From positions 7,458,866 through 7,522,865 of the forward strand of contig CM055103.1 of NCBI GenBank assembly GCA_029204225.1: a stretch of DNA of 64,000 bases, given 5' to 3'. This DNA is from Diphasiastrum complanatum. Its lineage: Eukaryota > Streptophyta > Lycopodiopsida > Lycopodiales > Lycopodiaceae. Below are positions 33,291 through 44,720 of the stretch, in pieces. The notes below the pieces were generated by a model. That model was not told the origin of the DNA and ran no database searches. It saw only the letters and a program-made list of their open reading frames with translations. The stretch's first letter is position 1. The number at the start of each line of letters is the position of its first letter. Both the position numbers and the translations under genes were made by a program.

Positions 33291-35265
33291 TTGTACAATA
33301 TGAGGTTTGCTATGAAGCCAAAGGTTAAGGTTAGACCACGAGCTCCGAAACCAAAAGCAAAAACCAATCACATCGTCCGGAATACAGCATCACCCTATGT
33401 TCCCCCAACACTAGCATCTAGGAAAGATGGCACTTGGTATGCAACACAGATGAATACTGTGCATGGGTATGGACCAATTAGAATCCAACAGACTAGTGAC
33501 TTGGTAGAGCTAGTGAGGACGTATGCAGCAGTACTAGTTAATGAGATTTGGGAGATCTATGGGATGAGTTGGGAGAAACACAAATCTTGCACACTGTACC
33601 AGTTGACCTTTACCCGATAGAAAGGAGTATCGCCCTAGATAGGACATAATAGGGATACCATGATGGACTAGAACGAAATGACTTTACTATACCAATGGGA
33701 TCACGCAAGCACTGATCCCACTACTAGTGTGTTAGGAAGCCATGCACTTAGCCGACCCGCTCTTCAGTAGCCATAGGATGGGAGCTTGAGGTACCACACA
33801 ACCCTTGCTAGAACTAATGAAGACCTCGTACCTCAAGATGGTAGAACTCCTAGTTGGACTATGAAAACTTTTACGATACCCACTACTCAACAGAGGTTGG
33901 TAGAGGAATAAAGTGTGATGCCCACCAGGTCCTATCAACACACTTTGGTATGATAACAATGAAATCTTTCTCATGGATTGAGAAACTTTTTTGTGGACTT
34001 TTGACCATAGACGCTCCTAATGAGAAAGTAGATATGGCGGGAGACAATTTGGGACTTTCCCTAGGCACAAGCATCTACTTGGCAGGTGAGGATGAAATGC
34101 CTCTTCTAGAATTAGAGGGGAAGAAAATGCTCTATGAGCCTGATATATCGATGGATACACTAGAGGTAATGATCGAAGAAGGACTTACCAGTGCCATTGA
34201 CGCATTTTTAGAGGCCCTTGATCAGGAAGAGTATGGAAGAGAAGACCTTACATCAATAGGACTAGACATGGACTCTGAAGACAAGCACATCATACTAGAA
34301 GACCTCTTGATCAAATCTCAACTAGAGCCTAAAGGATCACAACTAGACCTAGGAGGATTCTCGTATGCAAAACTAGACCTGTCTATAGAAATTTCATTAC
34401 AAGAGACTAGTCTATTGCCTAGTGAACCACGTCTATCCGCAGATAGCAGGAGTTTAGTAGAAGATGCACCTCCCGTACTCCCAAAACTAGTTGACACTCA
34501 GGAACAGCCACCACAAGAGCTCACGAACATAACTTTCCTTGAAGATCATGAGGATAGCACCAGTGATCTACAAATAACAATAGCGCTATCACTACAAGAA
34601 TGGGAAACACAGTCAGATATCCACACGGATGACCGCCAGCGAGAAGTAGAGATAGGTGAGCCCTCGACACATTATGATAGTGAGGAGGCCTCGACACATT
34701 ATGAAAGTGAGGAGGAGATACTTAATTCAATTGAGAGTTATAGTGATGGACCATGTCGAAAAATGAAATTGAGCCAACTCCAGAGGAGGAGGAAACAATA
34801 TCTGAGTGGAAAGCCACGTCTGAAAGCAAAGTTCAATCAAATTCGGATGAAGGACTTGAGGAAGAAGTCATAAGGGAGGATCCAAGCTTTGAGTCAATGG
34901 CAAAGAGTAAGATCGAATTGAACTTAAATTCGATCGAGACCAACCATGACAAGAAGATTGTTGTGGAAGAAATTTTAGATGAGAATGATGATCTGCCCAT
35001 AGCTCACCCAACTGTGCCAACACCTAGCCCTATGCCTATCACTTCGATAGTAAGGAGGGTGACTGAGCCAATAGTTGTCCCAAATGACACTGTGGGGATA
35101 CCTGAAATAGTAGGTCTCCTACCGCAATTTCACAGGAATGAGGACGAAGATTTCCATGTGCATGTCGAGGATTTTGAAACACTAATGCTCGTGAATAGGG
35201 TGAGTCCTGCGCATCAGATGATGTTGTTCACCACTACTTTGGTAGGAATTGTGCTAACCCACTAG
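33291..35265 (+). pseudogene. Unit F open frames: unrecognised acidic protein leading into a gypsy-type gag start
   Basis: Three frames follow the leader. 33291-33620 (109 codons, basic N-terminus KPKVKVRPRAPKPKAK) is unknown. 33854-34873 (339 codons) is strongly acidic and includes a duplicated STHYDSEEA / STHYESEEE pair encoded by a 30-bp tandem repeat near 34660-34715. 34753-35265 (170 codons, another frame) ends with LPQFHRNEDEDFHVHVEDFETLMLVNRVSPAHQMMLFTTTLVG, which looks like the start of a Retrotrans_gag domain, cut before the AREWF core. I infer a pre-gag extension joined to gag by a lost frame. No enzyme motif is seen. Confidence 0.45.
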
Positions 35266-36547
35266 TACACACCCCCTAGATCCAGAACCATAGATCCAAC
35301 TCCAGCAATTCTGGAAAGTGAAGTTATTAAACCACCTATCTCTAATGACATTATCAGGAGGAGTCATATGATATACAGAACCTATTCGAAGATCATAAGA
35401 ATGTGGCGAACAAGAGTACATTAATGCATACTAACAAGGATGGGTACCAAAACCATATCCAAGAAATCCAAGAGGTACTGATGGATATATTCCATTGGGA
35501 AGGAGGCATGCCAGGCTATGTCTCTGAAAAAGATATCGAGAACAAGGGGCCTAAACTAGAACTTAGAGAGGAAATAAGGAATACTATACCTCCAACCATG
35601 GATAAACCCTATGATATGGGAAGGATATTCAATGTGGTAGGCGCAGATCTTCCATTTCTACCATGGAACACCCATATCAGTTGAGAGATCTGAATAGTTT
35701 AGCTCCTATTCCATACGTCATGATAGTCCTACCATAGAAGATGAATACCCAGACAACAAGGTGGATGCTAGATAGATGTGGTAAGGTGACAACAATACAT
35801 CCTTATCCCTAATTTCACATGGGGGAGTTGAGGGGTGGTAAGTTTGACTTTACCTTGCCGATCTGGTTTCTTTATTTGTTGGTCAACATTCTATTTTGCT
35901 TTAAAATATCACTAAAAAAAAGAATTTGTTTTAGTGTGTAAATATGGGAGTTATTGTTACTGCATGTGAGATTCCCACGGAAAATTGTGATCTACAAATA
36001 TCATAGATGAGTCGACTCTATTCACTCACGTTGCACTTGCGGTGGTCCATGCAGGATGTCTTAGTCGCAGCATGTAGGCACAATGTGCTTAGTCATTTGA
36101 TTGCAAGACCGTCTCATGTATCCATACCCCTGCATTCGACATATACTCTCAGCTGCATAGGGCATTACATATTTTCTCCTATGGGCATGAGTGTTTGATC
36201 AGAAGCAGAAAAGAGAGGAAAAAGTGGCACAAAAGGTGGGGTGGGGAGTGACTCCATCGCCCAATGGGTAAAGCACAGAAGGAAAAAATATATAAAAGAA
36301 GAAAAAGAAAACAGAAGAAGAGAGAGAAAGAAAAGATGAGTGAAAAGTAAAAGAAAAAAAAAAAAAAAAAAAAAGACTTCAACCGTCTCTATCAAATCTC
36401 AAACCAATTTGTGAGGACGAGTGATGCCTCACACATCCATAAGAGGTGAGGATGATTTTCCATATTGATTCCATAGACTAGCGGAAAACCAGGACTTCCT
36501 ACCATCTTGTGTATTGGACCTTAGGATAGTAAGTTGTCCTACATGGA
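35266..36547 (+). other. 3' internal part of unit F, no recognised gene
   Basis: A 93-codon frame at 35403-35684 matches nothing I know. A purine-rich string ATGGGGGAGTTGAGGGGTGG (about 35819-35838) looks like the polypurine tract of a gypsy element. Beyond it, 35840-36547 holds a purine-rich block and a 21-A run (36354-36374). Pol is absent, so F is a large-deletion or non-autonomous type. Confidence 0.45.
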
Positions 36548-37463
36548 CTGTGAATGGATTCTTGTTATTATTTTGCAAATTCTGTACTCGCCTATTGAAG
36601 GATTCATTATCCTCAAGAGACAGAATGGTATTTTTCTCAAACGAAACAAGGTAATGTTTTTTGCATTAGTAGTACTACGTGAATGTTGTAAAGAACCTTT
36701 ACTGAGCGAAACGTCTTTATGGTAAGACAAGAACCATCTGACATGTGAAGAAGTAGACTAGGATTCAACGCATTTGCCTTAACGTTTAGTGTGAGGTTTT
36801 GGAATCGCCATTAACTTTCTAATTATTTGATGGGAGTTCGATTACAAAGTGATCAAAGTTTGTAGGCTATGGTTGCATTTCTTAAACCAAGTAAACTATT
36901 TGAAGTTTGGTAGCAAATTGTTGGAGTTCGGGTTGGAATTATTGTAACACTTAGTAACTGTGGTGTGGATTGCTTTTTCGTTCCTCGATGTATTAACCGA
37001 AAATTGTAGCCAGGAATCATATTGAAATGAATGCGTTTACAGAAAGAATCGTAGGTTGGTTATTTTACGGTTTGCTAGATCGGACTTGTTAATTAAACGG
37101 CTACACGGAATCGTCAAGTTTGAAGTGTTTCTTCCGTTTTGTCAATTATGAAGCGTGTCAGTTGGACCCAACCTCTGTGAAACACTAGAGCGGGCCGTCC
37201 ACCATCCGTGGTTGAAATACACCACCTTGGTTAAAGCGTCACACTAGTCACACCCACCGTTGGTACTGTCTAGCGAAATACCTAGACCCGACAATTGGCG
37301 AAAATACCACCACTTATTAAACAAAGCGGTGCGTATAACTTGCACCCCACAAGCACTCTATACATCAAGGAAAAAATGACAAAAAAGACTATGACCCACT
37401 CATATCAAATTCACGAGAACTACTTTTTTCCGAATATTTTCCATACAACCTTATAAGGGCATA
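36548..37463 (+). repeat. Second copy of the F repeat (3' LTR, truncated), with the empty E site
   Basis: Matches 26706-27108 plus 31943 to about 32470 with no interruption. At about 36945 it reads GGAATTATTGTAACACTTAG, the unoccupied form of the site where E sits in the other copy. The match stops near 37463 and the last part of the LTR is missing. Confidence 0.75.
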
Positions 37464-37990
37464 ATCTTACCTAGTGAGAACTATGTGATCTTAAAGGCAC
37501 ATACTTATACATTGTGGTCTACATTCATAATCCAAAAGCTAAAGGCACAATCCTAAAACCTAAAGGTAGTGTCCTAATCTTGAGGGACCAATCTCTAAGG
37601 GGATAGGGACAAGTTCTTAAGACTCAACAGGTGGTATCCTAAAGTGAAGGCATAAGGATAGTACCTTAAGATATCAGGGTAGCTCTTAAACATGTAGGGT
37701 ATGGGATTTTAGTGAACTAAGTTTGTCCACAATCACCATGGCCACAATCCGTTAGCACCCTCATTATAAGGACGGTGTCTTGAACCACCAAAGGATGCCC
37801 TAAATCACATCTCCCAAAGGCCATTTGACATACTACTAGTGAGATCATGGCACGAATTAGCAACCAGGGGTTTTTACGGAATCGTGACCCTAGAAAGCTA
37901 GTGAATCATTGCACCAAAAGTGTTAGCACCCCCTCCTTACAGTCATACTTTTGAGAGCCTAAAAAACTCTCATTGGATCGGGAGCACGGG
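37464..37990. other. Unassigned stretch with scattered CCTAAAGG-like words
   Basis: No open frame. Between 37490 and 37720 short words such as CCTAAAGG, TCCTAA and CTTAAG recur loosely. No element could be assigned. Confidence 0.4.
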
Positions 37991-39914
37991 GTAACAGAGG
38001 AAGCCCCCAGGAGGAATTTTTGTAGGATATGCATCTACTAAAAAAACATACAAAGTATATCTTCCCTCTATTGACAAGAATGTTGTTAGTAGAGATGTGA
38101 TCTTCCATGAAGAGCAGAAGATTAACTTGGATGAAGCACAGGTCAAGGAGTCTCATGCAAGATCTACAATCATCAATCTTGATGCTGCTCAAGAAGTGGT
38201 GAGGCTGAGGCTTGAGGAGGAGCAACTTCAAGCAACCACACCAAGAAGATCTACAAGAGAAAGATCTGAGCCAAGGAGGCTCACATATGATGAAGAAGGA
38301 AGACAAGTGAAAGGTGAAACTTCCTATCATGCTCTCTTCATATCAGATGAAGAGCCTAAAGATGTCCAAGAAGCATCTCAATCCAATATGTGGGTTGAAG
38401 CAATGACCCAAGAGTTTGAAGCCTTGATGTCAAACAACACATGAGAGCTTGTGGAGCACCAAACAACATGCATGTGATTGGATGTGAGTGGTTTTTTCAA
38501 AATTAAGTATAATACTGATGGATCTATCAATAAGTATAAAGCAAGACTTTGTGCCAAAGGCTACTCCAAATCAAAGGTCTTGACTATGAAGACACCTTTG
38601 CACCAGTTGCAAAAATGATAACAATCATAATACTCATATCTCTTGCATGTTTTCACAATTGGAAAATGTTCCAACTTGATGTTTCTAATGCCTTTCTCAA
38701 TGGTTACCTTGAGGAGGAGATTTACATGGAGCAACCTCCTGGTTTTGTGAAAGAAGGTGAAGAATCAGAAGTTTGTCTTTTGTTCAAAAGTCTCTATGGA
38801 CTAAAACAAGCACCAAGGTCTTGGTATGCAAGGCTCAACTCCTATTTCATATCACTCGGATTTTGTCTAAGTGAATATGACCCTTCTTTGTATTATAAGT
38901 TTGTAGATAACTTTGTGATTATTCTTCTCATCTATGTAGATGATATCATTCTTTGTGGAAATAATGAGAAGCTAGTTGAAGAAACTAAGCATGCACTTGG
39001 TAGTGAGTTTAAGATGCAGGACTTAGGAGTTCTTCACTATATTCTAGGCCTTGAAATAGTTTTTTGGAAAGGTCAAGCCTTTATAAGTCAAAGTAGATAT
39101 GCACTTTCCATGTTCAAGAAATTTCAAATGGAAAACTATAAAGGCATAGATACACCTATGGAGCACATTGTAAAAGTTCCTATGAAACATGATGAAAATC
39201 CTTTGTGAACATCACTCTTTATAGGAGTCTTATTATATGGTTGACAGTGACTAGGCCTGATCTAAGCTTTAGTGTGCATAAGCTAAGTCAACACATGCAT
39301 GATCCAAGTTATATCACTAGAAGTTGGCTAAAAGAATCTTGAGGTATATATCTTCTACCTTACATTATGGATTATTCTACAAAGGAGAAGATCTAACTTT
39401 GATTGCTTTTTCAGATTCAGACTTTGCAGGAGACAGGTTGAATAGAAAATACACAAGTGCTTATACGATTTTTCTTGGAGGAAACTTTGTTTCTTGGCTA
39501 TCAAAGAAGAAAACAACTATATCCTTATCATCTTGTGAAGCTGAGTACAAATCTCTTACAACCACAACAGAGGAGGTCTTATGGATCAAAAGGCTACTTT
39601 TGGAGCTAAAGTGTTATGGAGATGAAGACCTTCCAATTATCAAGAATGATAACATTTCTACTCAGACTCTTGCAAATAATCCAGTGTTTCATGCAAGGAG
39701 CAAACACATCGAGGTAGCTCATCATTTTGTAAGAGAAAAAGTCATTGGGAGAGAGATCTTATTGGAGCATGTTGGATCTTCAAATTGTGTTGCAGATCTT
39801 CTCACCAAGCCATTACTCAAGAATGTCTTTATCAAGATGAGGTCTAACCTTGGCCTAATTTCGAAGTCTATGTTGGATAGGAACATATATTTCAAGGAGG
39901 AGTGTGAAGATTAG
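37991..39914 (+). pseudogene. pol: Copia integrase tail, RT and RNase H of element HI
   Basis: Frames in order: 38097-38444 (VSRDVIFHEEQ, TPRRSTRERSEPRRLTY, MTQEFEALMSNNT, then a stop), 38549-39208 (RT: FAPVAKM, QLDVSNAFLNGYLEEEIYMEQPPGF, SLYGLKQAPRSWYARL, ILLIYVDDIILCGNN with the catalytic YVDD, ILGLEIV), 39324-39914 (FSDSDFAGDRLNRKYTSAY, FVSWLSKKKTTISLSSCEAEYKSL, ARSKHIEVAHHFVREKV, VADLLTKPL). Stops and frameshifts lie near 38444, 38500-38550 and 39208-39324. The RNase H stop lies inside the LTR start. Confidence 0.88.
39891..39902 (+). promoter_or_regulatory. Polypurine tract of element HI
   Basis: TTCAAGGAGGAG directly before the 3' LTR. Confidence 0.8.
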
Positions 39915-40625
39915 TAAAAAATATCTTCCTATCTCAAGTATTGGGGCCATGTCCATGATTATTTCTATTGTAAACTATGTTGTACATAAAGGTATGTGAT
40001 TTGAGCACATAACCTTCTAGAATAGGTCGAGTTTGAGTTAGGTAGATTCAAATTTGATGTCATACAAAAGTTTAGATAGCATGCAATGTCATTCAGTATG
40101 CATGCAAGCCACATGCATTCAGTGCATGCAACATGCAAAGTGGTTTTTGTGATCTACACATGTCTTATGAGTGGACATGCAATACATGCAATATCCATGC
40201 ATGCAGTTACACCTGTGGATCCTTGGTAGTTGAGTTAACTGAGTTAAGTGGACTTTCCATGCAACACCACTGTAGGAACTCGAGCCACTTTGATGTAGGG
40301 AAGATGTGGCATGTTTTGCCATATTGTGAATAATGAGATTTTGGTGTTTTGGACTCATTCTCTCTCTACCCGAGTATTCTAGTATTATTTTTCTCTCTCT
40401 ACTCGAGAGCAGCCTGTTTTTCCCATACTGAACACTTAGAAGAAATATTTCTGACATTCATTCCTCATAATAAGAAGTTAGATTTTTTAGTCAGATGTAT
40501 GCCATTGTGCTCTTGCCATAGATTTTACAAGTATTCTGTTCTCTGATCAATCTTGTGCAATCACAACACCTCAGTAAGATCTTGTAAGGTGTGTGGTGAA
40601 GTTCACATGTGCTAAAAACTTCACA
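39903..40625 (+). repeat. 3' LTR of element HI
   Basis: 723 bp, TGTGAAGATTAG to AAAACTTCACA. The U3 part (40079-40210) holds about nine CATGCA hexamers. Relative to the 5' LTR it carries roughly 190 extra bases, including most of that cluster. TSD GACTC follows. Confidence 0.88.
40079..40205 (+). promoter_or_regulatory. Cluster of CATGCA (RY) motifs in LTR U3
   Basis: About nine copies of CATGCA in ~125 bp, some overlapping (CATGCATGCA). CATGCA is the RY element bound by B3-domain factors of the ABI3/FUS3/LEC2 group, which act in seed or embryo programmes. That the cluster controls this LTR is inference. Confidence 0.5.
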
Positions 40626-40630
40626 GACTC

Positions 40631-40698
40631 AACATCAAATGTGTGCTTGAGCGTATAAGTAATCAGCTTATCGCATCTGGTATTGTATTACTGCATGA
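40631..40698 (+). repeat. Fragment of G-type LTR beside element HI
   Basis: Reads TCAAATGTGTGCTTGAGCG and then CTTATCGCATCTGGTATTG, matching 23676-23740 closely. It is the target sequence on the 3' side of HI and ends at the inversion joint near 40700. Confidence 0.7.
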
Positions 40699-40699
40699 G

Positions 40700-42753
40700 T
40701 AACAGAATCTTCCTTCTTCTTAGTCTCTAGAGGTACATGCACAAAGCATACACAGCCAAAAATTCTAAGATGATCTACCTTAGGCTTTTTCTTATACAAC
40801 ATCTCAAATGGTATTTTTCCTCCTATTGCAAGATTAGAAAGCCTATTACAAAGATAGTTTGCACATGCAACTGCTTCTCCCCAAAATTCTTTAGGCTGAG
40901 AAGCTTCTAGCCTAATGGCTTTTGCACATTCACACAAAGTTCTATTTTTTCTCTCAACAACTCCATTTTGCTGAGGAGTATATGAACAAGAAAACTCTCT
41001 TTGTATTCTCTCTCTCTCACAAAAGTCTTTAAACTTATTGGAGGTGTATTCTCCTCCACTATCACTTTTCAAAGCTTTCAACTTGAAAGAAAACTGCTTT
41101 TCTACATAAGCTTTGAAAGTAAGGAAAACATCATAAACCATGACTTTAGAAGACTGCATATAGATCCAAGAATATCTTGTATAATCATCTACAAAGGAAA
41201 CAATGCAATTTGCTCCTCCTTTGCTCTTAGTTGATGAGAAAAAAAATACCTACAAGTCCTTCAATTGTCAAGATGGATGTGGATTCTGATTTTGAGTATA
41301 TAGAGGACGGTGTTAAAGCCCCTTTGACAGTGTCTTTGGTAGTCCAGCAGCTTTTCCTTCCTTGACCATAGATTGCATGGCTTTGAAATTGGGATGTCCT
41401 AATCTCTTATGCCACATATCCTCCTGAAGAATCTTGGTCTCATAAGCAATATTTTAAATGTTAGCACTCTCCCTAGAATCTAGTTTGTACAACTTACCAA
41501 TTCTAGATCCTCTAGCAATAACTTCATTTTCTCTTGAGATTATACACTTGTCAACTTGAAACTTGACATCCAATCCACTATCAAACAACTATCCTACACT
41601 AATGAGATTTTTTATTAGTTTAGGTACATAAAGTACATCATGCAAGCAAAAAGATTTTGGTGATGATGCATGCAGTGGAATACTACCTATTCCTTCGATT
41701 CTACACTCTACATCATTAGCAGTATAGATTCATCTTTTTGCACCTAGATATGGCATGAGTCTTGTGAAAGAGTTTCTAGAACTAGACATATGGGAACTAG
41801 CCCCACTATCTATCCACCAAATGTCTTCATTCTTGAAAGGAAAAGATGAAAAAGTAGACATCATTAAAGAATCATCTCTTTCACTTTCAACACCCTCACA
41901 CTCATCCTCATTAGTAAGGTTAGCTTGCTTAGATTGGTTCTTCTTCTTAAAACAGTTTGATGCATAGTGTCCTTTCTTGCCACAGAAAAAATACTTGATC
42001 CTTGACAGCTTCTTCTTGCCACTGGATGTTGCAACTTGTGAGGACTAATCCTCACCACCTTCTTTGGCTTTGTCCTTCTTGAAGTGTTGTTGACCTTTGC
42101 CCTTGCCTCTTGACTTGTCTTTGATGAAGGGTGCTTTGTCATCTCCACCATCTTTCAATGAAAGTCTGTTGATCCTCAGCATCTTGTTCTCTTGCCTGCT
42201 TTTTTCAGCAATGAGAACACCTTGTAGTGTCTCCAAGGATGGAAGTTCCTCCCTGATAGCATAAGTCTGCACAATATTGTCATACTCATCTCTAAGTCCA
42301 TTTAGGACTACTTGAACAATTCAGTGTTCTTAAGAGCATCTCCAATACCAGCTAACTCTTGATGAAGATCCTTTACTCTCATTACATATGATGAAGCACT
42401 CTCATCTACTCTTTGATAACGTAGAAAGATTTGGTTTCTAAGTGTAAGCAATCTAGAAGTATTCGTGATGTCATAGATTGTTTTTAGAGTATCCCAAGCT
42501 TCCTTGGCAGTGGACTGATCTCTCTTAATACTTCATTTGTTACATTCATTTTTATGAAATGAAGGGGTTTTTTGGTTCTTTTGTGAAATGCTGCAGCTTC
42601 ATTAGGTGCTGCAGGTTCTTCTTCAGCTCCACTCACAATGTCCATTACATCCTGTAGAATCAATAATGATTCCATTCTAGTCTTCCACATTGCATAATTG
42701 AAAGATGTTAATCTCTCACTGTGCTCCAAGAAATGTGAACCAGATGAAGACAT
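40700..42753 (-). pseudogene. Copia gag, protease and integrase core of element HI
   Basis: From the right: gag start at 42753 (MSSSGSHFLEHSERLTSFNYAMWKTRMESLL, HFIKMNVTNEVLREI), broken by frameshifts near 42490 and 42320. The linker and zinc knuckle follow near 41960-42000, reading YFFCGKKGHYASNC, so the first cysteine is lost. The protease WWIDSGASSHMSS is near 41800. HKRLGHPNFKAM lies near 41370-41420, then the integrase core with FVDDYTRYSW, KSDSGGEY and QQNGVVERKNRT (frame 40668-41159). It stops at KKKEDS at the inversion joint. Several stops make it non-functional. Confidence 0.85.
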
Positions 42754-43506
42754 CTTCTCTATGAGAAATTTAGTAATGACAAAGATGGAGTTGAAAGATG
42801 TTGCTTGCTATCTCACTCTAGGATCTAACACTGATGATTTGATCCAACTTATGAAATCTAGCAATAGAATGTGAGATCAAACTCTCAACACAGAAAATCA
42901 ATCTATCTTGAATTTGAATCTTGCTTCAATCACAGAAATGAAGCACATGCAAGCAAGAAGTCTATCTCTCCCACGAGTTTCAAAGAACTGAAAAACTCTC
43001 TAGGAACTAACTTTCAACTCAGACACAATAATTTGTGTGAAATGAAAAGTCTAAGACCTCACACACTTCTATCCAATTCTACTTGATTGACAGTGAAAAT
43101 TGATGAAATTGGTGAAAAGAGTTGATGTGTGCTCACTTTTGGCATATCCCACGAGATGAGTACTCTCTCAAACTCTTTGATTGCCTAAAACTCTTCTAAA
43201 AACATATCAAATTGATTTCAAAACTTGAGCAACACATTTTACACTCTTCAATACCTATCCAACAAGCTATAGAACATCAAATCTGGATCATTCCTTGAGA
43301 AGTAGCGCTCAAATAAAGAGGGCTGATTCTACAAGTGTGAGCTCTCTATCCGTATAGGGCTCAGCTGAAGCAGATCAGGCGTTTTGATCCACTTATGGTC
43401 CACAGATGGCTAGTTTGTCAGCAAGTTTTTTCTCCCAAATCCGAGTTCCTGCAAGCAAACGTACTGTTGTTATGATGTATACACCCTCACCTCTTCAAAG
43501 CACGAA

Positions 43507-43518
43507 GCTCTGATACCA
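43507..43518 (-). promoter_or_regulatory. Primer binding site of element HI (tRNA-iMet)
   Basis: Minus strand TGGTATCAGAGC against the 5' LTR. The leader occupies 42754-43506 with no features. Confidence 0.9.
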
Positions 43519-44049
43519 TGTAAAGTTTTTGGCACGTGTGAACTTCACCTTACAGGATCTTACTGAGGTGTTGTGATTGCACAAGATTGATCAAAGAACA
43601 GAATACTTGAAAAATCTATGGCAAGAGCACAATGGCATACATCTGACTGAAAAATCTAACTTCTTACTATGAGGAATGAATGTCAGAAATATTTCTAAGT
43701 GCTCAGTATGGAAAAAACAGGCTACTCTCGGGTAGAGAGAGAATGAGTCCAAAGCACCAAAATCTCATTATTCACAATATGGCAAAACATGCCACAGTTT
43801 TCCTACATCAAAGTGGCTTGAGTTTCTACAGTGGTGTTGCATGGAAAGTCCACTTAACTCAGTTAACTCAACTATCAAGGATCCACATGTGTAACTGCAT
43901 GCATGGATATTGCATGTACTGCATGTCAACTCATAAAACTGTCTAGCTCAATTCACAAACCTTTATGTACAACATAGTTTACAATGGAAATTATCATGGA
44001 CATGGCCCCAAAACTCGAGATAGGAAGATGTTTTTTACTAATCTTCACA
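43519..44049 (-). repeat. 5' LTR of element HI
   Basis: 531 bp, inverted relative to 39903-40625. Shares CTATGTTGTACATAAAGG, the CATGCATGCAG segment and both ends. About 190 bp shorter than the 3' LTR. TSD copy GAGTC follows at 44050-44054. Confidence 0.88.
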
Positions 44050-44054
44050 GAGTC

Positions 44055-44487
44055 ACTAGCTTATCAGAGACAAATACTGTAGATGTCTGCATGCATCGAT
44101 TCTTTTTTTCTTTTCTAAACGGATTATCAGTATAAGCTCATAGTTGTTACAGATTGTAGTTAGCTTTGTGAACACGCGGTTTTGCCCGCAATTATCTTGT
44201 GCTCACCCGCAATTGTCTTGTGCTCACCTTCATTATCTGACTTGTATTTCATTATACTTAATCTGAATAAACTACTGTCTGGTTCTGCGTTCAAATTTTG
44301 TCAGTATTGCATGCTTTCCACTTTCTATCTGGCTTTCTAGTTGCCTTGTCTGATTGTCTGCTCTTTGCTTCCGCAACCACCGCGCAGTCAAGCTCTAACT
44401 TATTCTTGCATTCGCCTACTATTACCAATAGTGCACACACTGAGGTGAACACGTTCTGATCTTCATCGAACATTCGTTCACCCAACA
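44055..44487 (+). repeat. G-type LTR piece, outer flank of element HI
   Basis: Reverse-complement match to 23257 to about 23660, ending at CACCCAACA (44487), the LTR terminus. No PBS follows, so this is an LTR end without its own internal region. Together with 40631-40698 it is the insertion site of HI. Confidence 0.7.
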
Positions 44488-44720
44488 TTTAGTACATTTG
44501 TGCTTAGAAATGCATTATATATCTAGTGCAAGCTTTATTAGGCCCAAAAGGAGTTATTAGCCTTAGAATAAGGTGGTTCCCTCTATAGGCCCTTCAAAGT
44601 ACCATAATAAGGATAATAGGCCAAAAAAGGCCCAAATACATCTAAGAAGACTTAACAAGGGCTAATTGTCCTTGAAGTTCATGATAGTTATTTTTAGGTA
44701 AGTCAAGGCATTATCTATTA
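44488..44720. other. Unassigned stretch between the G-type LTR piece and unit K
   Basis: About 230 bp with no open frame of note. Repeated TAGGCC- and AAGG-like words occur but no element could be assigned. Confidence 0.4.

Larger units (their letters stand above)
37991..44049. mobile_element. Copia element HI, split by inversion: 3' half on plus strand, 5' half on minus strand
   Basis: 37991-40625 (plus) holds the integrase tail, RT, RNase H, polypurine tract and 3' LTR. 40700-44049 (minus) holds the 5' LTR, PBS, gag, protease and integrase core. The halves are complementary: the minus half ends FVHVPLETKKKEDS and the plus half starts GIFVGYASTKKTYKVYLPS, adjacent segments of one protein. 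The outer flanks carry the same TSD in opposite orientation (GACTC 40626-40630, GAGTC 44050-44054), and both lie in G-type LTR sequence. A single insertion followed by inversion of about 2.7 kb explains everything. Confidence 0.85.
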
